Shown here one piece after another: positions 28,286 to 38,581 of a stretch of DNA of 64,000 nucleotides. The translations under genes were made by a program, and so were the position numbers. Numbering within the stretch: the first letter of the stretch is position 1; each line of letters opens with the position of its first letter. Below the pieces are notes generated by a model that did no database searches, was not told the origin of the DNA, and saw nothing but the letters and a program-made list of their open reading frames with translations. Origin of the DNA: Sulfitobacter indolifex (GTDB lineage: Bacteria; Pseudomonadota; Alphaproteobacteria; Rhodobacterales; Rhodobacteraceae); the NCBI RefSeq assembly GCF_022788655.1, contig NZ_CP084951.1, positions 1,116,001 to 1,180,000 of the forward strand, read 5' to 3'.

Positions 28286-30844
28286 TCAGGCACCGCGAAT
28301 GCGGCTGAGCATTTCTGACGTGTCCCGGCTGAGCGTGGGACTGGCGAGGATGCGGTCCAATTGCGTCTGGATCATCTCTTGCCGCGCCGCATCATAGCGC
28401 CGCCATGTTTGGAAGGCCGAGCACATCCGCGCCGTGGTCTGCGGGTTCACAGGGTCGAGCTTGATCAGCCAATCGGCCAGCAGTGCGTAGCCCTTGCCGC
28501 TTTCGTGGTGGAACCCGGCATGATGCGTGGCAAGGCTGCCAAAGACCGCGCGGAAGCGGTTGGGGTTCTTCCAGTTAAAGTTCGTGTGCTGGGTAAGCTT
28601 TTGTGCGACCTCGGCGGCCTGCTCCGGGGCCGCTTGAGAGACCTGCAGCCCAAACCATTTGTCCATCACCAACCGGTCATCGCGCCACTGCGCCTCAAAC
28701 TCAGCCAGCGCCTTATCGCCATGGCCCGCGCGCAGTAACGCGGCCAGTGCGCTCAGTTGCTGGGTCATGTTGTCGGCCTGATCGTATTGCGCCTGCGCGC
28801 GCTCCGGTCCCTGCACGCGGGTGAGCAGGGCAAGGGCCGCATTGGTTAACGCGCGTTTGCCCGATTGTTCGGCATTGGGCTGGTAGGGGGCGTTGACGAC
28901 GTGGCGATCGTAAAGCCCGCTCAGGGTTGAGGCGAAAGCCTGCGCCATCGCATCGCGCGTGGCCTCAACGGCATCATGAATCGCGGCCGGGTCTGGCGTG
29001 TTGCCCGTATCATAGAGAGTGTTTGCCAGATCGGCATGGCTGGGCAGGCCAAGCATCAGCGCGCGGTAGGCTGGCTCCAATGCTTCATCGCTCAATACAG
29101 CCTGAAGTGCGCCAAGCCATTCAGCGTCCGGCGCGCTGCCTTCGGTGATCGTTGCCAGCAAGGACTGTCGCGCCAAAGTGCGCCCGGCTTCCCATCGGTT
29201 GAAGGGATCGCTGTCATGGGCCAGCAGAAGCAGACGTTCCTGTTTCGAGAGGTCATGTGCAAGCACCACCGGCGCCGAGAAGCCACGAAGGACAGAGGCG
29301 ACAGGGCGCGCATCCAGCCCGTCGAAGGTAAAGCTCTGCTTGGCTTCGGTCATCTCCAGCACGCGGGAGGGGACCACTTCGGCACCATCCTCGCCAATCA
29401 GCCCCACAGTGATGGGCAGGACCAGTGGTTCGGGCTTTGGCGTGGCCGTGCTGGGCGGCGTGTGTTGGGTGAGGGTGAGCGTGAAGGCGCCTTTGCCCGC
29501 GTCCCAAGCCTCCGTCACCGCAAGGCGCGGTGTGCCAGCTTGGGAATACCAGCGCTTGAACTGGGTCAGATCGCGGCCCGTGGTATCCTCAAAAACCTTT
29601 AGCCAATCTTCGATCGTTGCCGCATCGCCGTCGTGACGTTCAAAATAGAGGTCCAGCGCCTTGGCATAGGCGTCATCGCCCACCAAGGTCTTGAGCATGC
29701 CGATAACCTCGGCGCCTTTTTCATAGATGGTAGCAGTGTAGAAGTTGTTGATTTCCTGAAAGCTTTCAGGCCGCACCGGATGGGCCAGCGGGCCTTGATC
29801 CTCGGCGAACTGACGGCCGCGCAGGTCGATCACATCGCTGATGCGTTTCACCGCCGGAGAGCGCATGTCGGATGTGAACTGGCTGTCACGGTAGACCGTC
29901 AGCCCTTCCTTGAGACACAGCTGGAACCAATCGCGGCAGGTGATACGGTTGCCGGTCCAGTTGTGGAAATACTCATGGGCGATAATCGCCTCAATCCGCT
30001 CGAAATTGTCATCAGTCGAGGTCTCGGGAGAGGCGAGCACGGCTGCAGAGTTGAAGATATTCAGCCCCTTGTTCTCCATCGCGCCCATGTTGAAATCATC
30101 CACCGCGACAATGTTGAAGATGTCGAGATCGTATTCGCGGCCATAGACGTCTTCATCCCATTTCATCGACGCCTTCAGCGCTTCCATCCCAAAGGCGCAT
30201 TTGCCCTCGTCGCCGGGGCGCACATAGAGGTTCAGGTCGACCTCGCGGCCCGACATGGTGGAAAAGCGGTCGGAATGGGCGACCAGATCGCCCGCGACCA
30301 ACGCGAAAAGATAGGCGGGCTTCGGCCATGGGTCATGCCATTCGGCATGGTTCTGCCCCTGCGCCACCGGATTACCGTTGGAGAGCAATACGGGATGTGG
30401 GCCGTTAATCGTGACGGTGAAGACGCTCATCACGTCGGGGCGGTCGGGGTAATAGGTAATTTTGCGAAACCCTTCGGCCTCGCATTGGGTGCAATACATG
30501 CCGCCCGACATATAAAGCCCTTCGAGGGCGGTGTTGCCTTTGGGGTCAATCTCGACCTCAGCCTCCCAAATGAAGGGGCCATCCGGCACATCACAGGTCA
30601 GGCCACGGTCCGTCACTTCGGGGGTGATCGGCTTGCCGTCAATCTGCGCAGAGATGAGCGTGAGTTGTTCGCCATGAAGGAAGAATTCAGCACTCTCAAC
30701 CGCCAGATTGCGGCGAAAGGCGATGCGGCTTCTTACCCGTGTCTTGTGGGGATCAAGGTCAAAGGTCAGCGCCACCTCATCCACAAGAAAGCCGAACGGC
30801 TGATAGTCGCTGAGATAGATCGTTTGGGGGGTGGCGTCGCGCAT
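28286..30844 (-). CDS. pepN: Aminopeptidase N (M1 family)
   Basis: Zinc aminopeptidase of broad specificity used in peptide turnover in the cytoplasm. At 852 residues it is close to the length of gamma- and alphaproteobacterial PepN. It has the exopeptidase motif MGAMENKGLNIF near residue 255, the zinc site IIAHEYFHNWTGNR near residue 288 (HEXXH with the third Glu ligand about 18 residues later in LKEGLTVY), and a large helical C-terminal domain. The gene upstream is divergent. A small membrane-protein gene follows it on the same strand. Confidence 0.96.
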   Translation of the reverse strand: MRDATPQTIYLSDYQPFGFLVDEVALTFDLDPHKTRVRSRIAFRRNLAVESAEFFLHGEQLTLISAQIDGKPITPEVTDRGLTCDVPDGPFIWEAEVEIDPKGNTALEGLYMSGGMYCTQCEAEGFRKITYYPDRPDVMSVFTVTINGPHPVLLSNGNPVAQGQNHAEWHDPWPKPAYLFALVAGDLVAHSDRFSTMSGREVDLNLYVRPGDEGKCAFGMEALKASMKWDEDVYGREYDLDIFNIVAVDDFNMGAMENKGLNIFNSAAVLASPETSTDDNFERIEAIIAHEYFHNWTGNRITCRDWFQLCLKEGLTVYRDSQFTSDMRSPAVKRISDVIDLRGRQFAEDQGPLAHPVRPESFQEINNFYTATIYEKGAEVIGMLKTLVGDDAYAKALDLYFERHDGDAATIEDWLKVFEDTTGRDLTQFKRWYSQAGTPRLAVTEAWDAGKGAFTLTLTQHTPPSTATPKPEPLVLPITVGLIGEDGAEVVPSRVLEMTEAKQSFTFDGLDARPVASVLRGFSAPVVLAHDLSKQERLLLLAHDSDPFNRWEAGRTLARQSLLATITEGSAPDAEWLGALQAVLSDEALEPAYRALMLGLPSHADLANTLYDTGNTPDPAAIHDAVEATRDAMAQAFASTLSGLYDRHVVNAPYQPNAEQSGKRALTNAALALLTRVQGPERAQAQYDQADNMTQQLSALAALLRAGHGDKALAEFEAQWRDDRLVMDKWFGLQVSQAAPEQAAEVAQKLTQHTNFNWKNPNRFRAVFGSLATHHAGFHHESGKGYALLADWLIKLDPVNPQTTARMCSAFQTWRRYDAARQEMIQTQLDRILASPTLSRDTSEMLSRIRGA

Positions 30845-30947
30845 TGGGCCTCCAGTGGGGGGAACGTAAATGGTTTGGGAGAGGTTAGGTCTCTAGGTGG
30901 CGGCCTGCAAGCCGAGCTGCCCTAACTTCGAGCAATGAGGTATATCC

Positions 30948-31178
30948 ATGTCCGCTCCCGACAACGATACCAAAACGCAGAAGAAACGCCATCGCCACGC
31001 CCTGATCGGTATCAAAACCGCAATCATCGCGGGGGCGCTGTTGATGATTGCTGGCATTGTTTATGCCGTGTTGCAGGCCACCGACCCTTCCCCCGATGGA
31101 GATGTGCAGCCCGTCGATGGCCCGGCCGATATTGAGCCCGTGATCGCCAGACCGCAACCTGTTGAGGAGCACCGCTAA
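30948..31178 (+). CDS. Short single-span membrane protein
   Basis: A 76-residue protein with a Lys/His/Arg-rich N-terminus, one membrane helix (IKTAIIAGALLMIAGIVYAV, about 22-41) and an acidic, Pro-rich tail likely in the periplasm. GAGG lies seven bases before the ATG. The A-rich start and helix position make a real gene likely despite the small size. I do not recognise the family. It lies between the divergent pepN and malate synthase genes. Confidence 0.65.
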   Translation: MSAPDNDTKTQKKRHRHALIGIKTAIIAGALLMIAGIVYAVLQATDPSPDGDVQPVDGPADIEPVIARPQPVEEHR

Positions 31179-31262
31179 ACCCGGCCTTCGCCGCACGCTT
31201 GCGCCGCTTTGCCTTTCTGCTAGACATTTCCAAATGGTATTCAGCGCGGGAGAGGGCAGAGA

Positions 31263-33425
31263 ATGACGGGCAAGATTGATAGAAACGGTTTGCAGGTAGA
31301 ACCTGCACTGGTTGAGTTCATTGAAACATCGGCTTTGCCGGGAACCGGTGTAACGGCAGGGGCTTTCTGGGCTGGTTTTTCTGATCTGGTCCACGATCTT
31401 GGCCCCAGGAACCGCGCCTTGCTGGAAAAACGCGCCGACTTGCAGGCGCAGATTGACGAATGGCATCGGGATCGCACAGGTCAAGCGCATGACGCGGAAG
31501 GCTACACCGCCTTCTTGCGTGAGATTGGCTATCTCCTACCTGAAGGGCCCGCTTTTGAAATTGATACTCAAAACGTAGACCCCGAAATTGCCCAAGTGCC
31601 GGGGCCGCAGCTTGTTGTGCCGATTACCAACGCACGTTTTGCGCTCAACGCGGCCAATGCGCGCTGGGGCAGCCTTTATGATGCGTTCTATGGGACCGAT
31701 GCGCTGGGTGACCTGCCAAGCGGTCAAGGTTATGACGCGAAGCGTGGCGCGCGGGTGGTCGAACGCGCCAAGGCGTTTTTGGACGAGGCGGCGCCGCTCT
31801 CAGCGGGCAGTCACGCGGATTTGGCAGGCTACCGTGTGGTGGACGGCCATCTGGAAGGTGTGATGGCACATGATGCAGCGCCTTGCGGGTTGGCGACGCC
31901 AGCGCAATTTGCGGGCTACCGCGGCGCAGCCGAAGCGCCAGACGTAATCCTTTTGCGTAACAACGGGTTGCATATTGAAATCACAATCGATCCAGATCAC
32001 GCCATTGGCAAAGATGATCCCGCGAGTGTCGCCGATGTGATCATCGAATCCGCGCTTTCAACCATTATGGATTGCGAAGACAGTGTCGCTGCGGTGGATG
32101 CCGAGGATAAGGTGCTGGCCTATGGCAACTGGCTCGGCCTGATGAAGGGTGATTTGGCGGAAACATTCGAGAAGGGCGGTAAATCCGTCACTCGGCGCAT
32201 GGCCGAAGATCGTCGCTACACCGCGCCGGATGGAAACGGAGAGGTCACCCTCAAAGGCCGATCGCTGATGCTGGTGCGTAATGTGGGACACCTGATGACC
32301 AACCCCGCCGTGCATGACCGCGAAGGCCGCGAGGTTGGCGAAGGCTTGATGGATGCGATGGTGACAACCCTGATCGCGATGCATGATCTGCAGCGCGAGG
32401 GGGGGAACTCAACAACCGGCAGCGTCTATGTGGTGAAGCCCAAGATGCACGGGCCCGAGGAAGTGGCCTTTGCCGATGAAATTTTTACCCATGTGGAAAA
32501 GACACTCGGCTTGCCGCAAAACACGGTGAAGCTGGGCATTATGGATGAAGAGCGCCGCACCAGTGCCAACCTCGCGGAATGTATCCGCGCCGCGAAACAT
32601 CGCGTGGCCTTCATCAACACAGGTTTCCTCGACCGAACGGGCGACGAGATTCACACCAGCATGGAAGCCGGGCCGATGGTGCCCAAAGGCGAGATGAAGA
32701 ACAGTGCGTGGATCGCCGCCTATGAAGACCGCAACGTCGATATCGGGCTGGCTTGCGGATTGCAGGGCCGCGCGCAGATCGGCAAGGGCATGTGGGCCAT
32801 GCCCGACCGCATGGCCGAGATGCTCGACGCCAAGATCGGCCACCCGCAGTCCGGCGCGAATTGTGCTTGGGTGCCGTCGCCCACGGCCGCTACGCTACAT
32901 GCTACACATTACCACAAGGTTAATGTTCTGGCGCGGCAGGAAGAGATCAAACAGGGCGGCGCGCGCGGGACGCTTGATGCGCTGCTGACCATCCCCGTGA
33001 TGGAAGGCCGCAACCTCAGCAACGAGGAGATCACCCGCGAGGTCGAGAATAACGCCCAAGGCATTCTGGGGTATGTTGTGCGTTGGATCGACCACGGGGT
33101 TGGTTGCTCTAAGGTGCCTGACATCAACGATGTCGGCCTGATGGAAGACCGAGCCACTTGCCGCATCTCGGCTCAGGCCTTGGCCAACTGGCTGCACCAC
33201 GGTGTCATCAGCCGCGAGGAAGTCGAGGCGGCGCTTAAAAAAATGGCAGCGGTCGTGGACCGGCAAAATGCCGACGATCCAAACTATCGCCCGATGGCGC
33301 CGGGCTTTGACGGGGTGGCGTTTCAGGCGGCCTGTGATCTGGTTCTCAAGGGCCGCGAGCAGCCCTCTGGCTATACCGAGCCAGTGTTGCATGCGCGACG
33401 TTTACAGTTGAAGGCGCAGCGCTGA
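31263..33425 (+). CDS. glcB: Malate synthase G
   Basis: Condenses glyoxylate with acetyl-CoA to malate, serving the glyoxylate route and glycolate use. The 720 residues are the monomeric G-form length. Visible are [20 protein letters not shown] near residue 120, the metal-binding [15 protein letters not shown] near residue 270, [11 protein letters not shown] near residue 395, [15 protein letters not shown] near residue 428 and [11 protein letters not shown] near residue 545. The ribosome site GGAGAGGG is strong. Isocitrate lyase is not in this window, so whether it serves the full shunt cannot be seen. Confidence 0.97.
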   Translation: MTGKIDRNGLQVEPALVEFIETSALPGTGVTAGAFWAGFSDLVHDLGPRNRALLEKRADLQAQIDEWHRDRTGQAHDAEGYTAFLREIGYLLPEGPAFEIDTQNVDPEIAQVPGPQLVVPITNARFALNAANARWGSLYDAFYGTDALGDLPSGQGYDAKRGARVVERAKAFLDEAAPLSAGSHADLAGYRVVDGHLEGVMAHDAAPCGLATPAQFAGYRGAAEAPDVILLRNNGLHIEITIDPDHAIGKDDPASVADVIIESALSTIMDCEDSVAAVDAEDKVLAYGNWLGLMKGDLAETFEKGGKSVTRRMAEDRRYTAPDGNGEVTLKGRSLMLVRNVGHLMTNPAVHDREGREVGEGLMDAMVTTLIAMHDLQREGGNSTTGSVYVVKPKMHGPEEVAFADEIFTHVEKTLGLPQNTVKLGIMDEERRTSANLAECIRAAKHRVAFINTGFLDRTGDEIHTSMEAGPMVPKGEMKNSAWIAAYEDRNVDIGLACGLQGRAQIGKGMWAMPDRMAEMLDAKIGHPQSGANCAWVPSPTAATLHATHYHKVNVLARQEEIKQGGARGTLDALLTIPVMEGRNLSNEEITREVENNAQGILGYVVRWIDHGVGCSKVPDINDVGLMEDRATCRISAQALANWLHHGVISREEVEAALKKMAAVVDRQNADDPNYRPMAPGFDGVAFQAACDLVLKGREQPSGYTEPVLHARRLQLKAQR

Positions 33426-33483
33426 GGTTGAGGCCCCGGCGCGAAGCGCATATGGTTGGGCCATCGTGGAAAAGAGGTAACTC

Positions 33484-34266
33484 ATGGCTCGACCCGTCGT
33501 TGGTATTATTGGCAATTCCTACCTGCTGAACGATAGCTACCCTGTACACGCAGGCGGGCAGATGAACACCGAAGCGATCGCCGAAGTGTCGGGCTGCCTG
33601 CCGCTGATCGTTCCAAGCGATCCGCGCTTTATCTCGGTCGAAGAGTTACTTGAGGTCTGCGATGGTTTCCTGCTGACCGGCGGGCGGCCCAATGTCCATC
33701 CCGAAGAGTATGGCGAGCCTGAGACGGAAGCGCATGGCGCGTTTGACCGTGCCCGCGATGCTGTTGCGCTGGCGCTCGTGCGTGCCTGCGTAGCACGGGG
33801 GCAGCCGTTCCTTGGCCTTTGCCGAGGGTTTCAGGAGGTAAATGTGGCCATGGGCGGTTCGCTCTACCCAGAAATCCGTGATCTGCCGGGCCGAATGAAC
33901 CACCGCATGCCCCCCGATGGCACGATCGAGGAGAAGTTTGAGCTGCGTCATGACGTGACCTTTACCGAAGGCGGTGTGTTTCATCAGGTGATGGGCGCGT
34001 CGAAAGTGCTGACGAATACGCTGCATGGTCAGGGGATCAAAGAGCCCGGCCCGCGCGTGGTGATCGACGGTCGGGCCGATGATGGCACGCCCGAGGCGAT
34101 CTACATCAAAGACGCGCCGGGCTTCACCCTCGCGGTGCAGTGGCACCCTGAGTGGAACGCGGCCAAGGATCCGGTTTCGCGGCCCTTGTTCGAGCAATTC
34201 GGCGCAGCGGTACGGGCTTGGGCGGCGGATGGATCGGCCCTGCCAGTGATGACAGCTGCGCAATAG
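33484..34266 (+). CDS. Class I glutamine amidotransferase-like hydrolase (C26, PuuD-like)
   Basis: A 260-residue member of the gamma-glutamyl-gamma-aminobutyrate hydrolase family. The nucleophile elbow FLGLCRGFQEVNVAMGG (Cys near residue 115) and the His-x-Glu pair in VQWHPEWNAAKD near residue 220 complete the triad. The N-terminal FLLTGGRPNVHPEEYGE is typical. In the putrescine route such enzymes release GABA, but no other puu gene is nearby, so the substrate remains open. It follows malate synthase by 58 bases on the same strand and may be co-transcribed. Confidence 0.87.
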   Translation: MARPVVGIIGNSYLLNDSYPVHAGGQMNTEAIAEVSGCLPLIVPSDPRFISVEELLEVCDGFLLTGGRPNVHPEEYGEPETEAHGAFDRARDAVALALVRACVARGQPFLGLCRGFQEVNVAMGGSLYPEIRDLPGRMNHRMPPDGTIEEKFELRHDVTFTEGGVFHQVMGASKVLTNTLHGQGIKEPGPRVVIDGRADDGTPEAIYIKDAPGFTLAVQWHPEWNAAKDPVSRPLFEQFGAAVRAWAADGSALPVMTAAQ

Positions 34267-34421
34267 GCCCAAGCGCTTTGCGTAAGAGAAAGCCTGCTCT
34301 GGTATCCGCTTAGACTGAAGTATGTCGGCGGTGTACGCGCAGTTTTGCTATCGGGCCGTTGGTCTCTGCGTCTCACCCCGCATCCAACGTGTGATAAGCC
34401 ATAATAGCCAAACCACTGTCC

Positions 34422-34991
34422 TTAGCTGTGCAGTCGATCCGATGGGCCGTTAAGTGGTGTTACGTTGTCGTCCAGCACATCATCTTCCTCTAGGTGATCC
34501 AGAACGTCGAAATTTGGTGGCACCTTGCGCGCTGCTTTGTGGTTGTATGAACTAAAGGACCAGTCTTCTGGGCGCTCACAATAGCCTGCATGGACCGGAC
34601 TAAGGTGCACCAAATCGCGGTGCCGCGCGAAATCAGCTTGATCCCGTATCTGATGTTCCCAAAATCGCCGTTGCCAAATCCCTTTCTCGCCCCGTTTGAT
34701 CTGTTGCAGGCTGCGATGCGGGGCAGGCGGCAGATGTTTTGAAAACCGGCCCTTCCACATGCCGACGCGGTTGGGGTAGTCGTGGTCGCCAGTGGGCAGG
34801 GTCCAAATCGTATGGATGACATCCGGCAGCACCGCGATGGCGTCAATTTGAAAAGGTTTGCGCGCCAAGGTCTCTCGCATGGCCTGTTGCAGAACCGAGA
34901 TATGCCGCAGCAGCGCGTCATCGCCCCGCCGCGCCAGTCGCAAGGTCAGGAAATAGCGGCCGGGGCCATGAGAGGAAGCGACGCGTTTCAT
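34422..34991 (-). mobile_element. REP-associated transposase-like protein (RAYT), catalytic residues apparently lost
   Basis: A 189-residue Y1/HUH-type protein of the RAYT group, recognised from IWTLPTGDHDYPNRVGMWKG, KGIWQRRFWEHQIRDQADFA and ERPEDWSFSSY. Active RAYT proteins usually have a His-x-His pair before the IWTLP stretch and a tyrosine before the I/V-H-x-x-P segment. Here the first reads LPDVIHTIW, keeping only the second His, and the other reads HRDLVHLSPV, with Leu where I expect the tyrosine. These assignments come from memory of the family. The reading frame is intact. No flanking REP palindromes are obvious. It may be a decaying or repurposed copy. Confidence 0.85.
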
Positions 34992-35035
34992 GACCCCGAA
35001 CTTTGCGCACCTTAGTTAAGTTCGCTTTAACGCCG

Positions 35036-35788
35036 CTACATTTGTCCGCCCGCGATTTCGATAGATTGCCCGTTGACGCTTTCCGATCCTTCGCCAACCA
35101 GCCATGCTGCGGCTGCCGCAACCTCGGACGGGGCAATCAGGCGCTTGTGGCGGTTGGCATTCACCATCACATCGCGCGCTTTATCTTCGGACAGTCCGGC
35201 CCGCTGCGAGATCGCTTGAGTATTGCGGGCGATAATGTCGGTATCCACATAGCCGGGGCACAAAGCGTTAAAGGTGAATGGCTGGCCCATGTAATCTTCG
35301 CTCAGCGAGCGGATCAGGCCGATCATCCCATGTTTCGACGCCGAATAGCAGGCCGCCCCCGGCAGTCCGCGCAGCCCCGCTATGGAAGAGACCGCAATAA
35401 CCCGGCCCCAATCGGTCTGGCGCATGGATTTAAGGCTCTCGCGGATGGTCAGGAACGCGCCGTCAAGGTTGGTTGCCATCATGTCGCGCCAAAAATCGAG
35501 GTCGGTTTTATGAAGCGAGCGTCCCTCGGCCACGCCTGCATTGGCAATGCATATCTGCACCGGTCCATTGGCCTCGACCGCGCGGGCGATTGTGTCGATG
35601 ACCTGCGCCTCTTCGCGCACGTCCATCGCCATGCCGGTGATGCCGTTGCCTGACACGGCGTCAAGCACCTCTTGTCGCCGCCCAGTTATCGTGACCCGTG
35701 CGCCTTTGGCGGCCAAATTCTGTGCGATGGCCAATCCGATGCCGGTGCCGCCACCGGTGATAAATGCGTGTTTGTCTTGCAGTGTCAT
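35036..35788 (-). CDS. Short-chain dehydrogenase/reductase, 3-hydroxybutyrate dehydrogenase-like
   Basis: NAD(P)-dependent oxidoreductase of 250 residues. The cofactor loop FITGGGTGIGLAIAQNLA is at about 10-27, the NAG motif at IANAGVAEG near residue 87, catalytic Ser in VISVSSIAG, and YSASKHG (Tyr and Lys) near residue 150. The C-terminal part PFTFNALCPGYVDTDI is like D-3-hydroxybutyrate dehydrogenases, but the substrate is not fixed by the sequence alone. GGGAGGC just before ATG 35788 decides the start. The open frame up to 35977 is an upstream artefact. Confidence 0.85.
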   Translation of the reverse strand: MTLQDKHAFITGGGTGIGLAIAQNLAAKGARVTITGRRQEVLDAVSGNGITGMAMDVREEAQVIDTIARAVEANGPVQICIANAGVAEGRSLHKTDLDFWRDMMATNLDGAFLTIRESLKSMRQTDWGRVIAVSSIAGLRGLPGAACYSASKHGMIGLIRSLSEDYMGQPFTFNALCPGYVDTDIIARNTQAISQRAGLSEDKARDVMVNANRHKRLIAPSEVAAAAAWLVGEGSESVNGQSIEIAGGQM

Positions 35789-36023
35789 AATGCCTCCCAT
35801 TTCAGGACAGGGTGGCGTGGCACAGGCGACAGCACAATAGGCTTCCGGGAATGACGGGACGTTAAATTGCATTGGATCAGACGGCAAAGGGAGGGGGCAG
35901 TTGCGGCCGAGACACAGTTCACTGCGCTGGCTTTGGCGGCCCTTGCGGCGCCTCATATATTCCCTCAGGGGTTGCACTGGGTAACCTGATTACAGGGCCT
36001 TTGTTTTGTATTGGAGCAGTATT

Positions 36024-36740
36024 ATGAATTTCTCGCATTTCCCAGCCTTGACGCTCACCGCAGCACTCGCCTTTGGTGCCACCACGGCACAGGCTGTCGA
36101 AGTCACTGGCGGTTCGGTCGGGCTGTCCTATTCGGCATTTACCGATGACACGGATTTTAACCGCCTCGGTCTCGAGGGATCGGTTGAATTTGGGTTCAAT
36201 CAAAACCTGAGCCTGCAGCTTGATGCGGGCTATAGCAATTTTGATATCTCGGGCATCGACAGCCATACGCTGGGTCTGCACGGTATCTACCACGCAGACG
36301 AGGCAATGTCCTTCGGCGCATTCTACACCCGCGAAGACATCGAAGGCGACGACTTGGACATCGTCGGTGTCGAAGCCGGCTATGAGATGCTGGCCTGGGA
36401 GTTCGAAGGCTATCTTGGCAACGTTGATTTCGACGGTGGCGACGGTACCATCGGCGGCCTTAAGGCGCGGTATGAAACGCCTATGGGTCTTGGGGTGACC
36501 GGCTCTTACGACCACGCCGATTCCAGCGTCATTGACGGATCGCGTTTCGCCGTTCGTCTGGACCGTGATGTCTCGCCGATGGCGAACCTCTTTGTTGAAA
36601 TTGGCACTGCGAAGTTGGACGTTGGTGGCCTGAGCGACTCTGAGCCATTTGTTGGTTTGGGCGGCACGATCGCCTTTGGGGCCGAGCGTGGAGCGACCTT
36701 TGAACAGCGCGGTTTCTCGCGGCTTATTCCGGGCCTGTAA
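36024..36740 (+). CDS. Outer membrane beta-barrel protein
   Basis: A 238-residue protein with a signal peptide (about 1-23, ending TTAQA) and a mature part made of alternating hydrophobic/polar strands rich in Gly, Asp and aromatic residues (GGSVGLSYSAFTDDTDFN, SLQLDAGYSNFDISGIDSH, MSFGAFYTREDIEGDD). The acidic turns and strand spacing fit a small porin-like barrel of eight to ten strands. The C-terminus does not end in the usual aromatic residue (it ends RLIPGL). GGAG lies about eight bases before ATG 36024. Specific cargo unknown. Confidence 0.75.
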   Translation: MNFSHFPALTLTAALAFGATTAQAVEVTGGSVGLSYSAFTDDTDFNRLGLEGSVEFGFNQNLSLQLDAGYSNFDISGIDSHTLGLHGIYHADEAMSFGAFYTREDIEGDDLDIVGVEAGYEMLAWEFEGYLGNVDFDGGDGTIGGLKARYETPMGLGVTGSYDHADSSVIDGSRFAVRLDRDVSPMANLFVEIGTAKLDVGGLSDSEPFVGLGGTIAFGAERGATFEQRGFSRLIPGL

Positions 36741-36976
36741 GGGGCCAAGCGCGCGTCTTGCGTCTGCGACAACATCAGGCATGGCCTTCGGGCCGTGCCT
36801 TCGACACTTGAGGGAACAACTGTTCTATCTCCGCCCCCAAATTGGCAAACCGTTCCCCCGATATGGCAGTGCAGCAATTTTGCACCGTTTCACGTGTTGG
36901 TTTGCTTGTACTATTGCTGCGCGCGCGCTATCGCTCTGACTAACAAAGTTGCGCCATGGCGGCGTGGCAGGCCAGC

Positions 36977-36985
36977 AAAGGGGGA
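36977..36985 (+). promoter_or_regulatory. Ribosome-binding site deciding the TTG start of pntA
   Basis: AAAGGGGGA ends eight bases before TTG 36994. With no ATG or GTG at a suitable place, it marks the TTG as the start of pntA. Confidence 0.6.
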
Positions 36986-36993
36986 CTCTTGGT

Positions 36994-38568
36994 TTGAAGG
37001 TCGGGACACCAAAAGAAGTATTTGAGGGCGAAAACCGGGTCGCGATGACGCCGGAAAGCGCGCTGCAGCTGCAGAAACTCGGACATACATGTATTATTGA
37101 GACGGGCGCTGGCGCGGCCGCGGGATTTGACGACGCCGCCTATGAAGCCGCAGGCGTCGAAGTGGCGAAAACCGCCGCAGCCCTCTGGAAGGCCGCCGAC
37201 GTGGTCGCCAAGGTGCGCCCGCCGTCCGAGGCCGAGGTCAAGCGTCTGCGCGCGAGCCAAACGCTCATTTCCATGTTCAATCCCGCCGGTAACACCGAGC
37301 TGATGGAAGCCGCCGCCGAACAGGGCGCAACCGTCATGGCGATGGACATGGTTCCCCGCATCAGCCGTGCCCAGAAGATGGACGCGCTGTCGTCGATGGC
37401 GAACATCGCGGGTTATCGTGCGGTGATCGAGGCAGGCAACAACTTTGGCCGTTTCTTTACCGGGCAAATCACGGCGGCGGGCAAGGTGCCCCCGGCGAAG
37501 GTTCTGGTCGTCGGTGCGGGCGTGGCTGGTCTTGCCGCGATCGGCACATCGACCTCTCTGGGTGCCATCACATTGGCCTTTGACGTGCGCCCCGAAGTGG
37601 CCGAACAGGTCGAGTCGATGGGTGCCGAATTTGTCTATCTCGACTTCGAAGAAGAGCAAGCCGACGGGTCCGCGTCTGGCGGCTATGCCTCTGTTTCCTC
37701 GCCTGAATTCCGCGAAGCACAGCTGGCCAAGTTTCGCGAGCTGGCCCCTGATGTGGACATCGTCATCACCACGGCGTTGATCCCCAACCGCGAAGCGCCG
37801 GAGCTTTGGACCGAGGACATGGTCAAGGCGATGAAACCCGGCTCGGTTATCATTGACCTCGCAGCGGAAAAGGGCGGCAACTGTAAGCTCACAAAGATGG
37901 ATGAGAAGGTTGTCACCGACAACGGCGTCACCATCATCGGCTACACCGATTTCCCCAGCCGCATGGCGACGCAGGCCTCGACGCTCTATTCCACCAACAT
38001 CCGCCACCTGTTGACCGATCTGACCCCCGAAAAAGACGGCGTTATCAACCACAACATGGAAGATGACGTAATCCGGGGCGCGACCATCACGCATGAAAAG
38101 GCAGTCACTTTCCCGCCGCCACCGCCCAAGGTTGCGGCCATCGCGGCAGCGCCGAAGAAGGAAAAGGTCAAGGAAAAGACCCCTGAAGAGAAGCGTGCCG
38201 ACGAATTGGCGGCTTTCAAAGCGCAGACCAAGAACCAAGTTACGCTCTTGGCCGTGGGTGCGGCCGTGTTGTTGGGTGTGGGCCTTGTGGCGCCAGCCAG
38301 CTTTATGCAGCACTTTATCGTTTTCGTTCTGGCGGTCTTTGTCGGTTTCCAAGTGATCTGGGGCGTGGCGCACAGCCTGCACACGCCGCTGATGGCGGTG
38401 ACCAACGCGATCTCCTCGATCATCATTCTGGGCGCGCTGATGCAGATCGGCTCGAACTCGGCACTGGTGATTATTCTTGCTGCTTTGTCGGTCTTCATGT
38501 GTGGGATCAACATCTTCGGCGGCTTCCTCGTGACACGGCGCATGCTCGCCATGTTCCAGAAATCCTGA
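36994..38568 (+). CDS. pntA: NAD(P) transhydrogenase subunit alpha
   Basis: Proton-pumping transhydrogenase subunit that binds NAD(H), making NADPH from NADH with the proton gradient. The 524-residue protein from TTG 36994 ([20 protein letters not shown]) holds the NAD domain with [15 protein letters not shown] near residue 170 and [19 protein letters not shown], then a Lys/Pro-rich linker (about 380-410), then four membrane helices. Here the soluble and membrane parts are fused as in E. coli, whereas many alphaproteobacteria split them. pntB follows after 13 bases. Confidence 0.94.
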   Translation: MKVGTPKEVFEGENRVAMTPESALQLQKLGHTCIIETGAGAAAGFDDAAYEAAGVEVAKTAAALWKAADVVAKVRPPSEAEVKRLRASQTLISMFNPAGNTELMEAAAEQGATVMAMDMVPRISRAQKMDALSSMANIAGYRAVIEAGNNFGRFFTGQITAAGKVPPAKVLVVGAGVAGLAAIGTSTSLGAITLAFDVRPEVAEQVESMGAEFVYLDFEEEQADGSASGGYASVSSPEFREAQLAKFRELAPDVDIVITTALIPNREAPELWTEDMVKAMKPGSVIIDLAAEKGGNCKLTKMDEKVVTDNGVTIIGYTDFPSRMATQASTLYSTNIRHLLTDLTPEKDGVINHNMEDDVIRGATITHEKAVTFPPPPPKVAAIAAAPKKEKVKEKTPEEKRADELAAFKAQTKNQVTLLAVGAAVLLGVGLVAPASFMQHFIVFVLAVFVGFQVIWGVAHSLHTPLMAVTNAISSIIILGALMQIGSNSALVIILAALSVFMCGINIFGGFLVTRRMLAMFQKS

Positions 38569-38581
38569 AGGAGCACGCATA

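Noticed and set aside
29633..30925. Open frame of 430 codons on the plus strand
   Set aside because: It is antisense to pepN, which has full M1 peptidase motifs; the plus-strand product has no recognisable domain.
36940..38580. Open frame of 546 codons on the minus strand
   Set aside because: It lies exactly opposite pntA, has His/Arg-rich sequence without any family motif, and arises from high G+C third positions.
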